Shown here in pieces: positions 38,850 to 47,305 of a DNA stretch of 64,000 bases; the first letter of the stretch is position 1; each line of letters begins with the position of its first letter. The translations under genes were made by a program, and so were the position numbers. Source of the DNA: a bacterium (GTDB taxonomy: Bacteria; Bacillota; Bacilli; Lactobacillales; Streptococcaceae); contig CAJNBT010000002.1 in NCBI GenBank assembly GCA_905221085.1, positions 1 to 64,000 of the forward strand, given 5' to 3'. The notes beneath the pieces were generated by a model, which was not told the origin of the DNA, did not search any database, and saw only the letters and a list, made by a program, of their open reading frames with translations.

Positions 38850-39891
38850 ACAAAAAGAATTACAGTTCCCGCTAAGAAACTACTTTGTATTTATGTTTTG
38901 TAGTGTTTTAGTGACGACAAGTATCATTGCTCTTATGACCGTGTTCGTGTTGAAACATTGGCTTCATGTAGAAGTGAGTTTTCAATCGTGGCTACTAATT
39001 TTTAGTTTTGTCATTATCGTTGTAGGAAGTCTTGCGATGTGGTACGGTTCGGTGCATTTAACACGGCCAATTTCGGAGTTAAATGAATCGGTAAAGGCGA
39101 TTTCTAGAGGAGATTTCAACCGTAAGATTCCGCGTAAACCTTATCCTAACGATACTGCAAAATATCATAACGAGTTGGACCAGCTTTCTCAGCATGTGAA
39201 TCAGATGGCGGAGGACTTGAAGCGGACGGATGAACACCGCTCGGCATTTATCGCCAATCTGTCGCATGAATTGAAGACGCCGATTGCTTCCCTTGTTGGG
39301 GTAAGTGATTTGTTGGCCGATGAGAAATTAGATGAAACAACTCGTAAAGAATTGACGACTATCTTGCAGTCGGAGAGTTTGCGATTAAGTCGCCTGTGCG
39401 ATGGGATTGTGACACTCACGAAGATGGAGCGCGATTTTGAATCGAAGAAAAAATCGGTTCATCTGGATGAACAAATTCGGCATGCCGTGATTTTGATTAC
39501 TGAGAAGTGGAAGCAAAAAGAAATTGACTTGACGTTTACGAGTCAGCTAGTTCATTGTGTGACGGATCCAGATTTAAGCATGCAAGTGTGGACGAATCTG
39601 CTTGATAATGCGGTGAAGTACTCTGGAGATAGCGTGCATTTAACGATTGATATTCAAGAAGTAGATGATGCAGTTAGAGTCACGATTGCCGATAACGGAA
39701 TCGGAATGAGTGAGGAAGACCAACGACATATTTTTGAGCAATTTTACCAAGTAGAAGGTTCTCATGTGCAAGAAGGGAATGGCCTAGGCCTTGCAATTGT
39801 TAAAACGATTGTAGAACGCCTCGGCGGAACCATCACAGTAGAGAGTGAACTCGGAAAAGGTAGTGTGTTCCAAGTGGTGCTACCAAAGTAA
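38842..39891 (+). CDS. sensor histidine kinase with very short extracellular loop (HssS-like position)
   Basis: 349 residues. Membrane helices at about 13-37 and 50-69 are joined by only about 12 residues, then HAMP (RPISELNESVKAIS), HisKA with phosphoacceptor H142 in NLSHELKTPIAS, and HATPase_c motifs NLLDNAVKYS, DNGIGM and GNGLGLAIV. Staphylococcal HssS has a large outer sensor domain that this protein lacks, so it probably senses within the membrane or through the transporter. Last gene of the operon. Confidence 0.87.
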   Translation: MDKQKELQFPLRNYFVFMFCSVLVTTSIIALMTVFVLKHWLHVEVSFQSWLLIFSFVIIVVGSLAMWYGSVHLTRPISELNESVKAISRGDFNRKIPRKPYPNDTAKYHNELDQLSQHVNQMAEDLKRTDEHRSAFIANLSHELKTPIASLVGVSDLLADEKLDETTRKELTTILQSESLRLSRLCDGIVTLTKMERDFESKKKSVHLDEQIRHAVILITEKWKQKEIDLTFTSQLVHCVTDPDLSMQVWTNLLDNAVKYSGDSVHLTIDIQEVDDAVRVTIADNGIGMSEEDQRHIFEQFYQVEGSHVQEGNGLGLAIVKTIVERLGGTITVESELGKGSVFQVVLPK

Positions 39892-39917
39892 AAATTAGCT
39901 GTTTGTTTTAGGAAAAG

Positions 39918-39945
39918 TTGACAGTCTTCTGATAAACGCTATAAT
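39918..39945 (+). promoter_or_regulatory. consensus promoter of the island sRNA
   Basis: TTGACA, 16-bp spacer, TATAAT; both hexamers are perfect. Starts 26 bp after the kinase stop. Confidence 0.88.
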
Positions 39946-39951
39946 CATATT

Positions 39952-40076
39952 GAAGAATATTCATTGAGGGCAGAAAGGTTCCTGCCGCACCTCTTAGGAG
40001 GTACCTGAGATGACGAGGTTACTGAACGTCCAATGAATATAAGTAAAGAGTCTGGGACTATTGTCCCAGACTCTTT
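39952..40076 (+). ncRNA. unidentified structured small RNA with own promoter and terminator
   Basis: Predicted 5' end near 39952. A closing stem ATATTCATTG/CAATGAATAT (39957-39966 / 40031-40040) encloses three hairpins: GGCAG/CTGCC, CACCTC/GAGGT(A) and GACG/CGTC. A 14-bp terminator stem follows (40045-40058 / 40063-40076) with only a short T tract. An AGGAGG at 39996-40001 precedes a possible 8-codon reading frame (ATG at 40010, TGA at 40034). I do not recognise the family. Confidence 0.7.
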
Positions 40077-40079
40077 GCC

Positions 40080-40104
40080 TGTTGTATTTAGATGCCCCCT
40101 ACAG
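40080..40104. repeat. attR: direct repeat overlapping the tRNA-Lys(CTT) 3' end
   Basis: Identical to 34703-34727. Contains the last 12 nt of the tRNA and 13 bp of downstream sequence. Confidence 0.9.
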
Positions 40105-40165
40105 GGATCGAACCTGTGACCCACGGATTAAGAGTCCGCTGCTCTGCCAGCTGAGCTAAGGAGGC
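40093..40165 (-). tRNA. tRNA-Lys(CTT)
   Basis: 73-nt cloverleaf on the minus strand; acceptor GCCTCCT pairs with AGGGGGC, anticodon loop CTCTTAA (CTT). Integration site of the neighbouring island, which regenerates its 3' end. Its present terminator is the hairpin at 40045-40076 read leftwards. Confidence 0.95.
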
Positions 40166-40171
40166 AAAGAA

Positions 40172-40364
40172 AAAGCTGTATTGGTGCCGAAACTTCACGG
40201 TTTGTATTGAACCCGCGCAATTAAGCAGGTGGGCAACTCGCTCTAACTGAAGCTGTTTCCGTGTGAGACGGCCTACATGCTGTTAGAAGACTTTTGTTTC
40301 CCTAATAATACAAAAAATAGTCGGTCAACACTTAAGTGTGAAGTCGTACACCACAGCGTTTCTA
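40172..40364 (-). ncRNA. ssrS: 6S RNA
   Basis: About 190 nt on the minus strand. The 5' end GCTGTGGTG pairs with the 3' CACCAATACAGC, giving a closed terminal stem; a largely unpaired centre and a GC-rich inner arm follow, as in 6S RNA, which mimics an open promoter and binds sigma-70 RNA polymerase. A promoter TTGATT-16-TATCAT ends at 40372, and rarA lies upstream and tRNA-Lys downstream, a context I associate with Firmicute 6S genes. The exact 5' and 3' ends are estimates. Confidence 0.78.
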
Positions 40365-40428
40365 TGTTTATATGATACCACTTTTTCAAAAAAAATCAAG
40401 AGGAAAATGCAATTTTTTGAAAAGGATT

Positions 40429-41700
40429 TCAGATTTTTCGCAAACGGTCGATGGCTTCCTTTCTTTGAGCCAAAGCCCGTTCATATTTACCAGTATCTTC
40501 TGCTTGGAAATAGTGATGATTGCGAATTTTTTCTGGTAGATAGTCTTGCTTGATCCAATTTCCAGGATAGTTGTGTGGATAGAGGTAGTCTTGGGCATTC
40601 CCCAGTTCCTTGCTTCCGCTGTAGTGACCATCACGCAGGTGTCGCGGAATGGGCAAGTGCCCTGATGTTTTGAGGTCGGCAAGTGCCTTATCCATAGCTA
40701 CATAGGCTGAGTTGGATTTTGGAGAAAGGGCCAAATCAATCACGACATTGGCAATGAGAATGCGGGCTTCTGGGAATCCAATCTTTTGGGCGGCATCCAT
40801 AGCAGTTACGGTATGAATCTGGGCTTCAGGATTGGCCAAGCCGATATCTTCATAGGCGATAATGGTCAAGCGACGCGCGAGACTAGGTAGGTCACCTGCC
40901 TCAATCAAGCGGGCAGCATAGTGGAGACTGGCATCCACATCCGAACCACGGATGGACTTTTGCAGTGCTGAGAGGACATCGTAGTGTCCATCCCCATCCT
41001 TATCCATGGTAATGTAGCTCCGCTGCAGGCTATTTTCCATGATGTCCAGAGTGATGTGGCGGATGCCCTTGTCATTCTCAGGGGTAGATAGAACAGCCAA
41101 GTCCAGTGAGTTGAAGGCAGAGCGCAGGTCTCCGTTTGTAGAGGTCGCAATAAAATCCAGCGCATCCTCATCTAGTTCCACTGGAAAATCAAAACCACGC
41201 TCAGGGTTACTTAGAGTTATCTGAAGGGCCTCTTTGATGTCTTGATTGGACAGAGGTTCCAACTCAAAAATCTGAACACGGCTACGAATGGCTGGAGTGA
41301 CAGAAAAGAAGGGATTTTCAGTCGTAGCCCCAATCATGATAACCAGACCACTTTCCAAGAGTGGAAGGAGAAAGTCTTGCTTAGTCTTGTCTAGACGATG
41401 AATTTCGTCTAGAAGGAGAACCAGTCCACCTGAAAATTTAGCCTCTTCAGCGATTTCTTGCAGTCGTTTTTTACTATCCACTGTCGCATTGAAAGTTCGA
41501 AAGGCATACTTAGTAGTCCCAGCGATGGCAGAGGCAATACTAGTTTTACCGATTCCCGGAGGGCCATAGAGAATCATGGAGGACAGGCGGTTGGCTTCCA
41601 CCATGCGGCGGATAATTTTTCCAGGTCCGACCAGATGCTCCTGACCGATGACCTGGTCGATGGTTTTAGGGCGCATGCGAAGCGCGAGATTGTCTGGCAT
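40429..41700 (-). CDS. rarA: replication-associated recombination protein A (RarA/MgsA)
   Basis: 423 residues, clamp-loader-type AAA+ ATPase acting at stalled forks. Walker A GPPGIGKTS (46-54), Walker B LVLLLDEIHRL (about 94-104), sensor 1 GATTENP, arginine finger region AIRSRVQIFEL, then the tetramerisation domain with the conserved HYDVLSALQKSIRGSD and the C-terminal DYLYPHNYPG segment. Complete length. Divergent from the DUF3013 gene. Confidence 0.95.
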   Translation of the reverse strand: MPDNLALRMRPKTIDQVIGQEHLVGPGKIIRRMVEANRLSSMILYGPPGIGKTSIASAIAGTTKYAFRTFNATVDSKKRLQEIAEEAKFSGGLVLLLDEIHRLDKTKQDFLLPLLESGLVIMIGATTENPFFSVTPAIRSRVQIFELEPLSNQDIKEALQITLSNPERGFDFPVELDEDALDFIATSTNGDLRSAFNSLDLAVLSTPENDKGIRHITLDIMENSLQRSYITMDKDGDGHYDVLSALQKSIRGSDVDASLHYAARLIEAGDLPSLARRLTIIAYEDIGLANPEAQIHTVTAMDAAQKIGFPEARILIANVVIDLALSPKSNSAYVAMDKALADLKTSGHLPIPRHLRDGHYSGSKELGNAQDYLYPHNYPGNWIKQDYLPEKIRNHHYFQAEDTGKYERALAQRKEAIDRLRKI

Positions 41701-41815
41701 AGCAGTCCTTTCTAACGTAGATTTTCTGATGTATATGTGGTAAGATGGTAGTATCTATTTTAGCATAATTCTGAGCAATCGGGGCGATTAAAGAGTCGCA
41801 TAGAAAGAGGACAAA

Positions 41816-42286
41816 ATGGCAACATATGGATTTTTAGATGTTTTAGAGGAAGAGTTGGAGAAGAATTTTCCCTTCGACTTTGAGATTAGTTGGGATAAGC
41901 GTAACCACGCAGTTGAAGTGAGTTTTTTATTGGAAGCGCAAAACGCTGCAGGTGTGGAGATGGTGGACGAAGACGGAGAGGTGTCATCAGACGATATCCT
42001 CTTTGAAGAAGCAGTGCTTTTTTACAATCCTGCTAAATCAACAGTCAATGCAGAAGACTATTTGACGGTTATCCCTTACCTGCCTAAAAAAGGTTTTTCT
42101 CGTGAGTTTTTAGCTTATTTTGCGCTATTCCTTAAAGATACTGCCGAGGTTGGACTAGATGCCCTCATGGACTTTTTGGAAGACCCAGAAGCAGAAGAAT
42201 TTGTCATGGAATGGAACCAAGAAGTCTTTGAAGAAGGAAAAGTTGGCTTGGAAGAGGGAGAATTTTATCCTTATCCAAGATACTAG
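41816..42286 (+). CDS. DUF3013 family protein
   Basis: 156 residues, very acidic (many Asp/Glu, such as EMVDEDGEVSSDD and DPEAEEF), soluble, no signal peptide. Matches the streptococcal DUF3013 family by its start MATYGFLDVLEEELEKNFP. No known function. First gene of a run including a Nudix hydrolase, GIY-YIG protein, prmA, rsmE and pepF with gaps of 1-14 bp. Confidence 0.82.
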   Translation: MATYGFLDVLEEELEKNFPFDFEISWDKRNHAVEVSFLLEAQNAAGVEMVDEDGEVSSDDILFEEAVLFYNPAKSTVNAEDYLTVIPYLPKKGFSREFLAYFALFLKDTAEVGLDALMDFLEDPEAEEFVMEWNQEVFEEGKVGLEEGEFYPYPRY

Positions 42287-42295
42287 GAGTTTGAC

Positions 42296-42721
42296 ATGGA
42301 AATTGAAATTTCTGATTTCACAGGCTGCAAGATTGCTTTGTTTTGTGGGGATAAGGTCTTGACTATCTTACGCGATGATAAGGCAAGCATTCCCTGGCCC
42401 AATATGTGGGAACTTCCAGGTGGGGGACGAGAGGGGGATGAAAGTCCTTTTGAGTGCGTGGCGCGTGAAGTTTATGAAGAACTGGGAATTCGTCTGACTG
42501 AGGATTGTCTGCCTTGGAGTAGGGTTTATCCAAGTATGCTCTATGAAGGTCGGCACTCTGTCTTTATGGTTGGTCAGCTAAGTCAAGAACAGTTTGACAA
42601 TATCACCTTTGGAGATGAAGGACAGGGCTATCAGCTCATGAATGTTGAGGAATTTCTTAGTTCCAGTCAAGTTGTACCTCAGTTGCAGGGTAGAGTGAGA
42701 GATTATATGGAGGAAGTTTGA
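42296..42721 (+). CDS. Nudix hydrolase
   Basis: 141 residues. The Nudix box GGGREGDESPFECVAREVYEELGI can be seen at about residues 41-64 (pattern Gx5Ex7REUxEExGU satisfied). Hydrolyses nucleoside-diphosphate-linked compounds; substrate not predictable. Starts 9 bp after the DUF3013 stop. Confidence 0.9.
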   Translation: MEIEISDFTGCKIALFCGDKVLTILRDDKASIPWPNMWELPGGGREGDESPFECVAREVYEELGIRLTEDCLPWSRVYPSMLYEGRHSVFMVGQLSQEQFDNITFGDEGQGYQLMNVEEFLSSSQVVPQLQGRVRDYMEEV

Positions 42722-42724
42722 TAA

Positions 42725-43621
42725 ATGGCGAAGCGTAGCAAAAATATCAATATGTTTCTCATGGATGGTGAAGTAACTGGAAAAATCAAATGTACTTTGT
42801 CAAATTGGACGGGAGTGATTTACAAAATACCTCGTATTCAGTTGGGAGACTTGAAGTCTCGTGATGAAATGAAACAAAGTGGTATTTATTTCTTATTTGG
42901 TCGAGATGAAGATAAACAGAAAGATGTGACCTATATTGGTCAGGCGACAACTCGGAAAAATGGTGAAGGGGTAATGTTGCGAATTCAAGAGCATACCCGT
43001 GATACTCATGCAGATTATTTTAATGATGTCATCATTCTAACAACTCAAAATAATTCTTTTGGTCCAACAGAAATTAGCTATTTGGAAAATAAATTTACTC
43101 AACTTGCTAAAGAAGCTGGTCGCTACATTGTGAAAAATGGGAATGTTCCAAATCCTGGTAATGTGACTGAGGAAAAGGAATCTGAACTGGATGAAATTGT
43201 TGAAAATACGCTAATGATTATTGGAACTTTAGGTTATCGTGTTTTTGTTCCAATGACAAAGAAAGTTAGTCAAGATTTGACTGATAATCATTCAACTTAT
43301 CTTTATTTAAAGCGTAAAACTAAGAAATCTAACAAAGTAATAGAAGCAACTTGTGAACGGACAACTGAAGGTTTTGTTGTTTTAGAAGGAAGTCAAGTAG
43401 AAATAATGGATTCTCCATACCTTCCAGCAAGTTTAAAAGAAATGCGTCAGAATTTAATAGCTTCTCGGGTCATTCAAGATGGAGTGTTAAAAGAAAAACA
43501 ACTCTTTTCTAGCCCTTCTTATGCAGCAGCTTTTTTGCTGGGTATGCAAACGAACGGTCGAACTGATTGGAAAGATCAGGATGGAAGAACTTTAAAAGAA
43601 TTAGAAGAATTAATAGATTGA
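42725..43621 (+). CDS. GIY-YIG nuclease-fold protein with DUF4357-type C terminus
   Basis: 298 residues. GIY (53-55) and YIG (70-72) with catalytic Arg in VMLRIQEH (R86) and the metal-binding Glu in SYLENKF form a complete GIY-YIG site at about 50-130. The C-terminal part (about 210-298) looks like DUF4357. Such proteins are usually phage- or restriction-linked or of unknown role. It sits between the Nudix gene and prmA with small gaps and AT-richer sequence than its neighbours, so it looks like a later insertion into the operon (inference). Confidence 0.82.
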   Translation: MAKRSKNINMFLMDGEVTGKIKCTLSNWTGVIYKIPRIQLGDLKSRDEMKQSGIYFLFGRDEDKQKDVTYIGQATTRKNGEGVMLRIQEHTRDTHADYFNDVIILTTQNNSFGPTEISYLENKFTQLAKEAGRYIVKNGNVPNPGNVTEEKESELDEIVENTLMIIGTLGYRVFVPMTKKVSQDLTDNHSTYLYLKRKTKKSNKVIEATCERTTEGFVVLEGSQVEIMDSPYLPASLKEMRQNLIASRVIQDGVLKEKQLFSSPSYAAAFLLGMQTNGRTDWKDQDGRTLKELEELID

Positions 43622-43635
43622 TAAGGAAGTACAAT

Positions 43636-44586
43636 ATGGAAACATGGCAAGAGTTAAAAGTTACAGTGAAGCGTGAGGGGGAGGAATTGGTTTCCAATCT
43701 CTTGATCGAGCTGGGAGCGCAAGGCGTTGCGATTGAAGACAGCATGGACTATGTGGGGAATGTGGATCGCTTTGGCGAAATTTTCCCAGAGGTCGAGCAG
43801 CAAGAAGAAATCATTGTGACCGCTTACTACCCTGAAACGGTAGATGTGGAAGTGGTGGAAGCGGACTTGCAAGCGCGTCTGGCAGAATTGACCGACTTTA
43901 TGGACTTAGGAGAGGTCAAGATGGGCACGACTGCCTTGGCTGAGGAAGACTGGGCTGATAACTGGAAGAAATACTATGAACCAGCTCGTATTACCCATGA
44001 CTTGACCATCGTGCCGTCTTGGACAGACTATGAGGCGACTGCGGGAGAAAAGATTATCAAGCTGGATCCTGGTATGGCCTTTGGTACGGGTACTCATCCA
44101 ACGACCAAGATGAGCCTCTTTGCCTTGGAGCAGATTCTTCGTGGTGGCGAAACGGTGCTGGATGTGGGGACTGGTTCAGGTGTCCTCTCTATCGCTAGCT
44201 CGCTTCTTGGTGCTAAGGAAATTTTCGCCTATGACCTAGATGATGTAGCAGTTCGTGTGGCTCAGGAAAATATTGAGCTCAACCCTGGCATGGAAAACAT
44301 CCATGTAGCTGCAGGTGACTTGCTTAAGGGTGTGGAAATTGAGGCAGATGTGATTGTGGCTAATATCTTGGCGGATATCCTCATTCATCTGACGGATGAT
44401 GCTTATCGCTTGGTCAAGGATGAGGGCTATCTCATCATGAGTGGAATTATTAAGGACAAGTGGGATATGGTGCGCGAGTCGGCTGAGTCAGCTGGATTTT
44501 TCCTTGAAACCCACATGATTCAAGGGGAATGGAATGCCTGTGTCTTTAAGAAAACTAAGGATATTTCAGGTGTGATTGGAGGCTAG
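43636..44586 (+). CDS. prmA: ribosomal protein L11 methyltransferase
   Basis: 316 residues from the ATG at 43636 (AAGGAAGT upstream). Trimethylates L11 with SAM. N-terminal substrate domain starts [17 protein letters not shown]; the methyltransferase core has [12 protein letters not shown] and [14 protein letters not shown] (motif I, about 175-188), then DLDDVAV and NILADI. Ends 1 bp before rsmE. Confidence 0.95.
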   Translation: METWQELKVTVKREGEELVSNLLIELGAQGVAIEDSMDYVGNVDRFGEIFPEVEQQEEIIVTAYYPETVDVEVVEADLQARLAELTDFMDLGEVKMGTTALAEEDWADNWKKYYEPARITHDLTIVPSWTDYEATAGEKIIKLDPGMAFGTGTHPTTKMSLFALEQILRGGETVLDVGTGSGVLSIASSLLGAKEIFAYDLDDVAVRVAQENIELNPGMENIHVAAGDLLKGVEIEADVIVANILADILIHLTDDAYRLVKDEGYLIMSGIIKDKWDMVRESAESAGFFLETHMIQGEWNACVFKKTKDISGVIGG

Positions 44587-44587
44587 C

Positions 44588-45331
44588 ATGCAGCAGTATT
44601 TTGTAAAAGGCAGTGCAATCTCTCCTGTGACCATCGAGGATAAGGAAACCAGCAAGCATATGTTTCAGGTTATGCGCCTGAAAGAAGAGGATGAGGTGAC
44701 CTTAGTCTTTGATGATGGCATCAAGCGCTTGGCGCGCGTGTTGGATGTGGAAGCTCGTCAGTTTGAGTTGGTCCAAGAATTAGTTGACAATGTAGAACTG
44801 CCAGTCCAAGTGACCATTGCATCCGGCTTTCCAAAGGGAGATAAGCTAGAATTCATCACTCAAAAAGTAACAGAACTAGGTGCCAGTCAGATTTGGGCAT
44901 TTCCAGCAGATTGGTCAGTTGCCAAGTGGGATGGCAAGAAATTGGGTAAAAAGGTTGAAAAACTAGAAAAAATTGCCCTTGGAGCGGCCGAACAAAGCAA
45001 GCGTAATATCGTCCCAAGTATCAAGCTTTTAGAGAAAAAAGCCGATTTTCTAGCTCAGTTGGACCAGTTTGACTCTATCATAGTTGCCTATGAAGAATCA
45101 GCTAAAGAAGGAGAAGCCGCTGCGCTCTTACAAGCAGTCGCTGGTCTTGAAAAAGGAGACAAATTGCTCTTTATATTTGGACCAGAAGGCGGTCTATCAC
45201 CAGCAGAAATTGAAAGTTTTGAAGCTAAGGGAGCTGTCTTAGCAGGACTTGGTCCTCGTATTTTGCGAGCAGAAACAGCACCGCTTTACGCCTTATCAGC
45301 CCTTAGTGTTTTATTAGAATTAGAGAAATAA
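44588..45331 (+). CDS. rsmE: 16S rRNA (uracil1498-N3)-methyltransferase
   Basis: 247 residues from the ATG at 44588 (GGAGGCTAGC upstream). SPOUT-class RNA methyltransferase with an N-terminal PUA-like domain; knot motifs IFGPEGGLSPAEIE and LGPRILRAETAPLYAL are clear. It commonly follows prmA, as here. Confidence 0.94.
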   Translation: MQQYFVKGSAISPVTIEDKETSKHMFQVMRLKEEDEVTLVFDDGIKRLARVLDVEARQFELVQELVDNVELPVQVTIASGFPKGDKLEFITQKVTELGASQIWAFPADWSVAKWDGKKLGKKVEKLEKIALGAAEQSKRNIVPSIKLLEKKADFLAQLDQFDSIIVAYEESAKEGEAAALLQAVAGLEKGDKLLFIFGPEGGLSPAEIESFEAKGAVLAGLGPRILRAETAPLYALSALSVLLELEK

Positions 45332-45341
45332 GAGGAAGAAA

Positions 45342-47138
45342 ATGGAACAAAAACACCGTTCAGAGTTTCCAGAGAAGGAACTTTGGGATTTAACAGCCCT
45401 ATACCAAGACCGTGAGGATTTCTTGCGTGCAATCGAGAAAGCTCGCGAAGACATCAACCAGTTTAGCCGTGATTACAAGGGTAATCTTCATACTTTTGAG
45501 GATTTTGAAAAGGCCTTTGCGGAATTGGAACAAATCTACATTCAGATGAGCCATATTGGTAACTATGGTTTTATGCCTCAGACGACAGACTATAGCAATG
45601 AAGAATTTGCCAATATTGCCCAAGCTGGGATGGAATTCGAAACAGATGCTAGTGTAGCTCTTACCTTCTTTGACGATGCCTTGGTCGCAGCAGACGAGGG
45701 AGTCTTAGACCGTTTGGGTAAATTGCCACATTTAACAGCTGCTATTCGTCAGGCGAAAATCAAAAAAGCCCATTATCTGGGGGCTGATGTGGAGAAGGCC
45801 TTGACCAATCTGGGTGAAGTTTTCTACAGTCCACAGGACATTTACACTAAGATGCGAGCTGGGGATTTTGAAATGGCTGACTTTGAAGCCCATGGCAAAA
45901 CCTACAAAAATAGCTTTGTGACCTATGAGAATTTCTACCAAAATCACGAGGATGCTGAGGTTCGTGAGAAATCTTTCCGTTCCTTCTCAGAAGGACTTCG
46001 TAAGCACCAAAATACGGCTGCAGCAGCCTATTTAGCCCAAGTCAAGTCTGAAAAACTCTTGGCAGATATGAAGGGCTATGACTCTGTCTTTGATTATCTT
46101 CTGGCTGAGCAAGAAGTGGACCGTGCCATGTTTGATCGCCAGATTGACCTCATCATGAAGGACTTTGCGCCAGTTGCTCAGAGATACCTCAAGCATGTTG
46201 CCAAGGTTAATGGTCTTGAAAAGATGACTTTTGCAGACTGGAAATTGGATTTGGACAGCGCTCTGAATCCTGAGGTAAGTATCGACGATGCCTATGATTT
46301 GGTCATGAAGTCGGTAGAACCTTTGGGGCAAGAATATTGTCAGGAAGTTGCTCGCTATCAAGAAGAGCGCTGGGTGGACTTCGCTGCCAATAGTGGCAAG
46401 GATTCTGGTGGTTATGCGGCGGATCCATATCGCGTGCACCCTTATGTCCTCATGAGCTGGACAGGACGTTTGAGCGATGTCTATACCTTGATTCATGAAA
46501 TCGGGCATTCTGGTCAATTCATCTTTTCAGATAATCATCAAAGCTACTTTAACGCCCACATGTCTACCTACTATGTTGAAGCACCGTCAACCTTCAATGA
46601 ATTGCTACTCAGTGACTACTTGGAGCACCAATCTGACGACCCTCGTCAAAAACGCTTCGCTCTTGCTCACCGCTTGACAGATACCTACTTCCATAACTTT
46701 ATAACTCACCTTTTGGAAGCAGCCTTCCAACGTAAGGTTTATACCCTGATTGAAGAAGGGGAGACCTTTGGAGCAAGTAAACTCAACAGTATTATGAAGG
46801 AAGTCTTGACGGATTTCTGGGGAGATGCTATTGAAATTGACGATGATGCGGCTTTAACTTGGATGCGCCAAGCTCACTACTACATGGGCTTGTATAGCTA
46901 CACTTACTCAGCTGGTCTTGTTATCTCTACTGCGGGTTACCTTCATTTGAAACATTCAGAAACTGGAGCTGAAGACTGGCTCAATCTTCTTAAATCAGGT
47001 GGTAGTAAGACACCGCTTGAGTCAGCCATGATTATCGGAGCAGATATTTCAACAGACAAACCACTTCGTGATACCATTCAGTTCTTGTCAGACACAGTTG
47101 ATCAGATTATCGCCTACAGTGCCCAGTTGGGAGAGTAA
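45342..47138 (+). CDS. pepF: oligoendopeptidase F
   Basis: 598 residues, M3B zinc metallopeptidase degrading cytoplasmic peptides of about 7-17 residues. Zinc site HEIGH at 385-389 (TLIHEIGHSGQF) with the third ligand Glu in YYVEAPSTFNE. N-terminal helical domain SEFPEKELWDLTALY is typical. AGAGGAAG precedes the ATG. Last gene of the prmA-rsmE-pepF run; a strong terminator follows. Confidence 0.94.
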   Translation: MEQKHRSEFPEKELWDLTALYQDREDFLRAIEKAREDINQFSRDYKGNLHTFEDFEKAFAELEQIYIQMSHIGNYGFMPQTTDYSNEEFANIAQAGMEFETDASVALTFFDDALVAADEGVLDRLGKLPHLTAAIRQAKIKKAHYLGADVEKALTNLGEVFYSPQDIYTKMRAGDFEMADFEAHGKTYKNSFVTYENFYQNHEDAEVREKSFRSFSEGLRKHQNTAAAAYLAQVKSEKLLADMKGYDSVFDYLLAEQEVDRAMFDRQIDLIMKDFAPVAQRYLKHVAKVNGLEKMTFADWKLDLDSALNPEVSIDDAYDLVMKSVEPLGQEYCQEVARYQEERWVDFAANSGKDSGGYAADPYRVHPYVLMSWTGRLSDVYTLIHEIGHSGQFIFSDNHQSYFNAHMSTYYVEAPSTFNELLLSDYLEHQSDDPRQKRFALAHRLTDTYFHNFITHLLEAAFQRKVYTLIEEGETFGASKLNSIMKEVLTDFWGDAIEIDDDAALTWMRQAHYYMGLYSYTYSAGLVISTAGYLHLKHSETGAEDWLNLLKSGGSKTPLESAMIIGADISTDKPLRDTIQFLSDTVDQIIAYSAQLGE

Positions 47139-47177
47139 ATTAAAAGAGTCTGGGACAAAAGTCTAACCTTAAATATA

Positions 47178-47233
47178 AAAAGCGAACAAAACGAGTTATC
47201 TGATACTCAGAATTTTGTCTTGTTCGCTTTTTT
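47178..47233 (+). terminator. terminator after pepF
   Basis: Long stem AAAAGCGAACAA/TTGTTCGCTTTT with an inner GAGT/ACTC pairing and a T run. It is preceded by AGAGTCTGGGACAAAAG, a phrase common at streptococcal operon ends that also resembles the hairpin at 40045-40076. Confidence 0.85.
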
Positions 47234-47305
47234 CTAATCTATCGATTTTAAAAATTTATAATAAAGAATTCCTAAAATCAAAATTTTTTGTCCTGACCTC
47301 TTAAA

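Larger units (their letters stand above)
34703..40104. mobile_element. 5.4-kb genomic island integrated in the 3' end of tRNA-Lys(CTT)
   Basis: Bounded by 25-bp direct repeats of the tRNA 3' end. Contents: a possible integrase tail, a GNAT, an unknown membrane protein, an HrtBA-like ABC exporter, a two-component system and a structured sRNA with its own promoter. No intact integrase, so immobile on its own. Base and codon use in 36357-39891 (frequent ACG, GCG, TCG, ATG-rich runs) looks unlike the flanking streptococcal genes by eye. Confidence 0.85.

Noticed and set aside
47142..47236. Repeat-like AGAGTCTGGGACAAAAG segment considered as an insertion or second copy of the island hairpin
   Set aside because: Only the phrase AGTCTGGGAC is shared with 40045-40076; it is a common streptococcal terminator-associated phrase.
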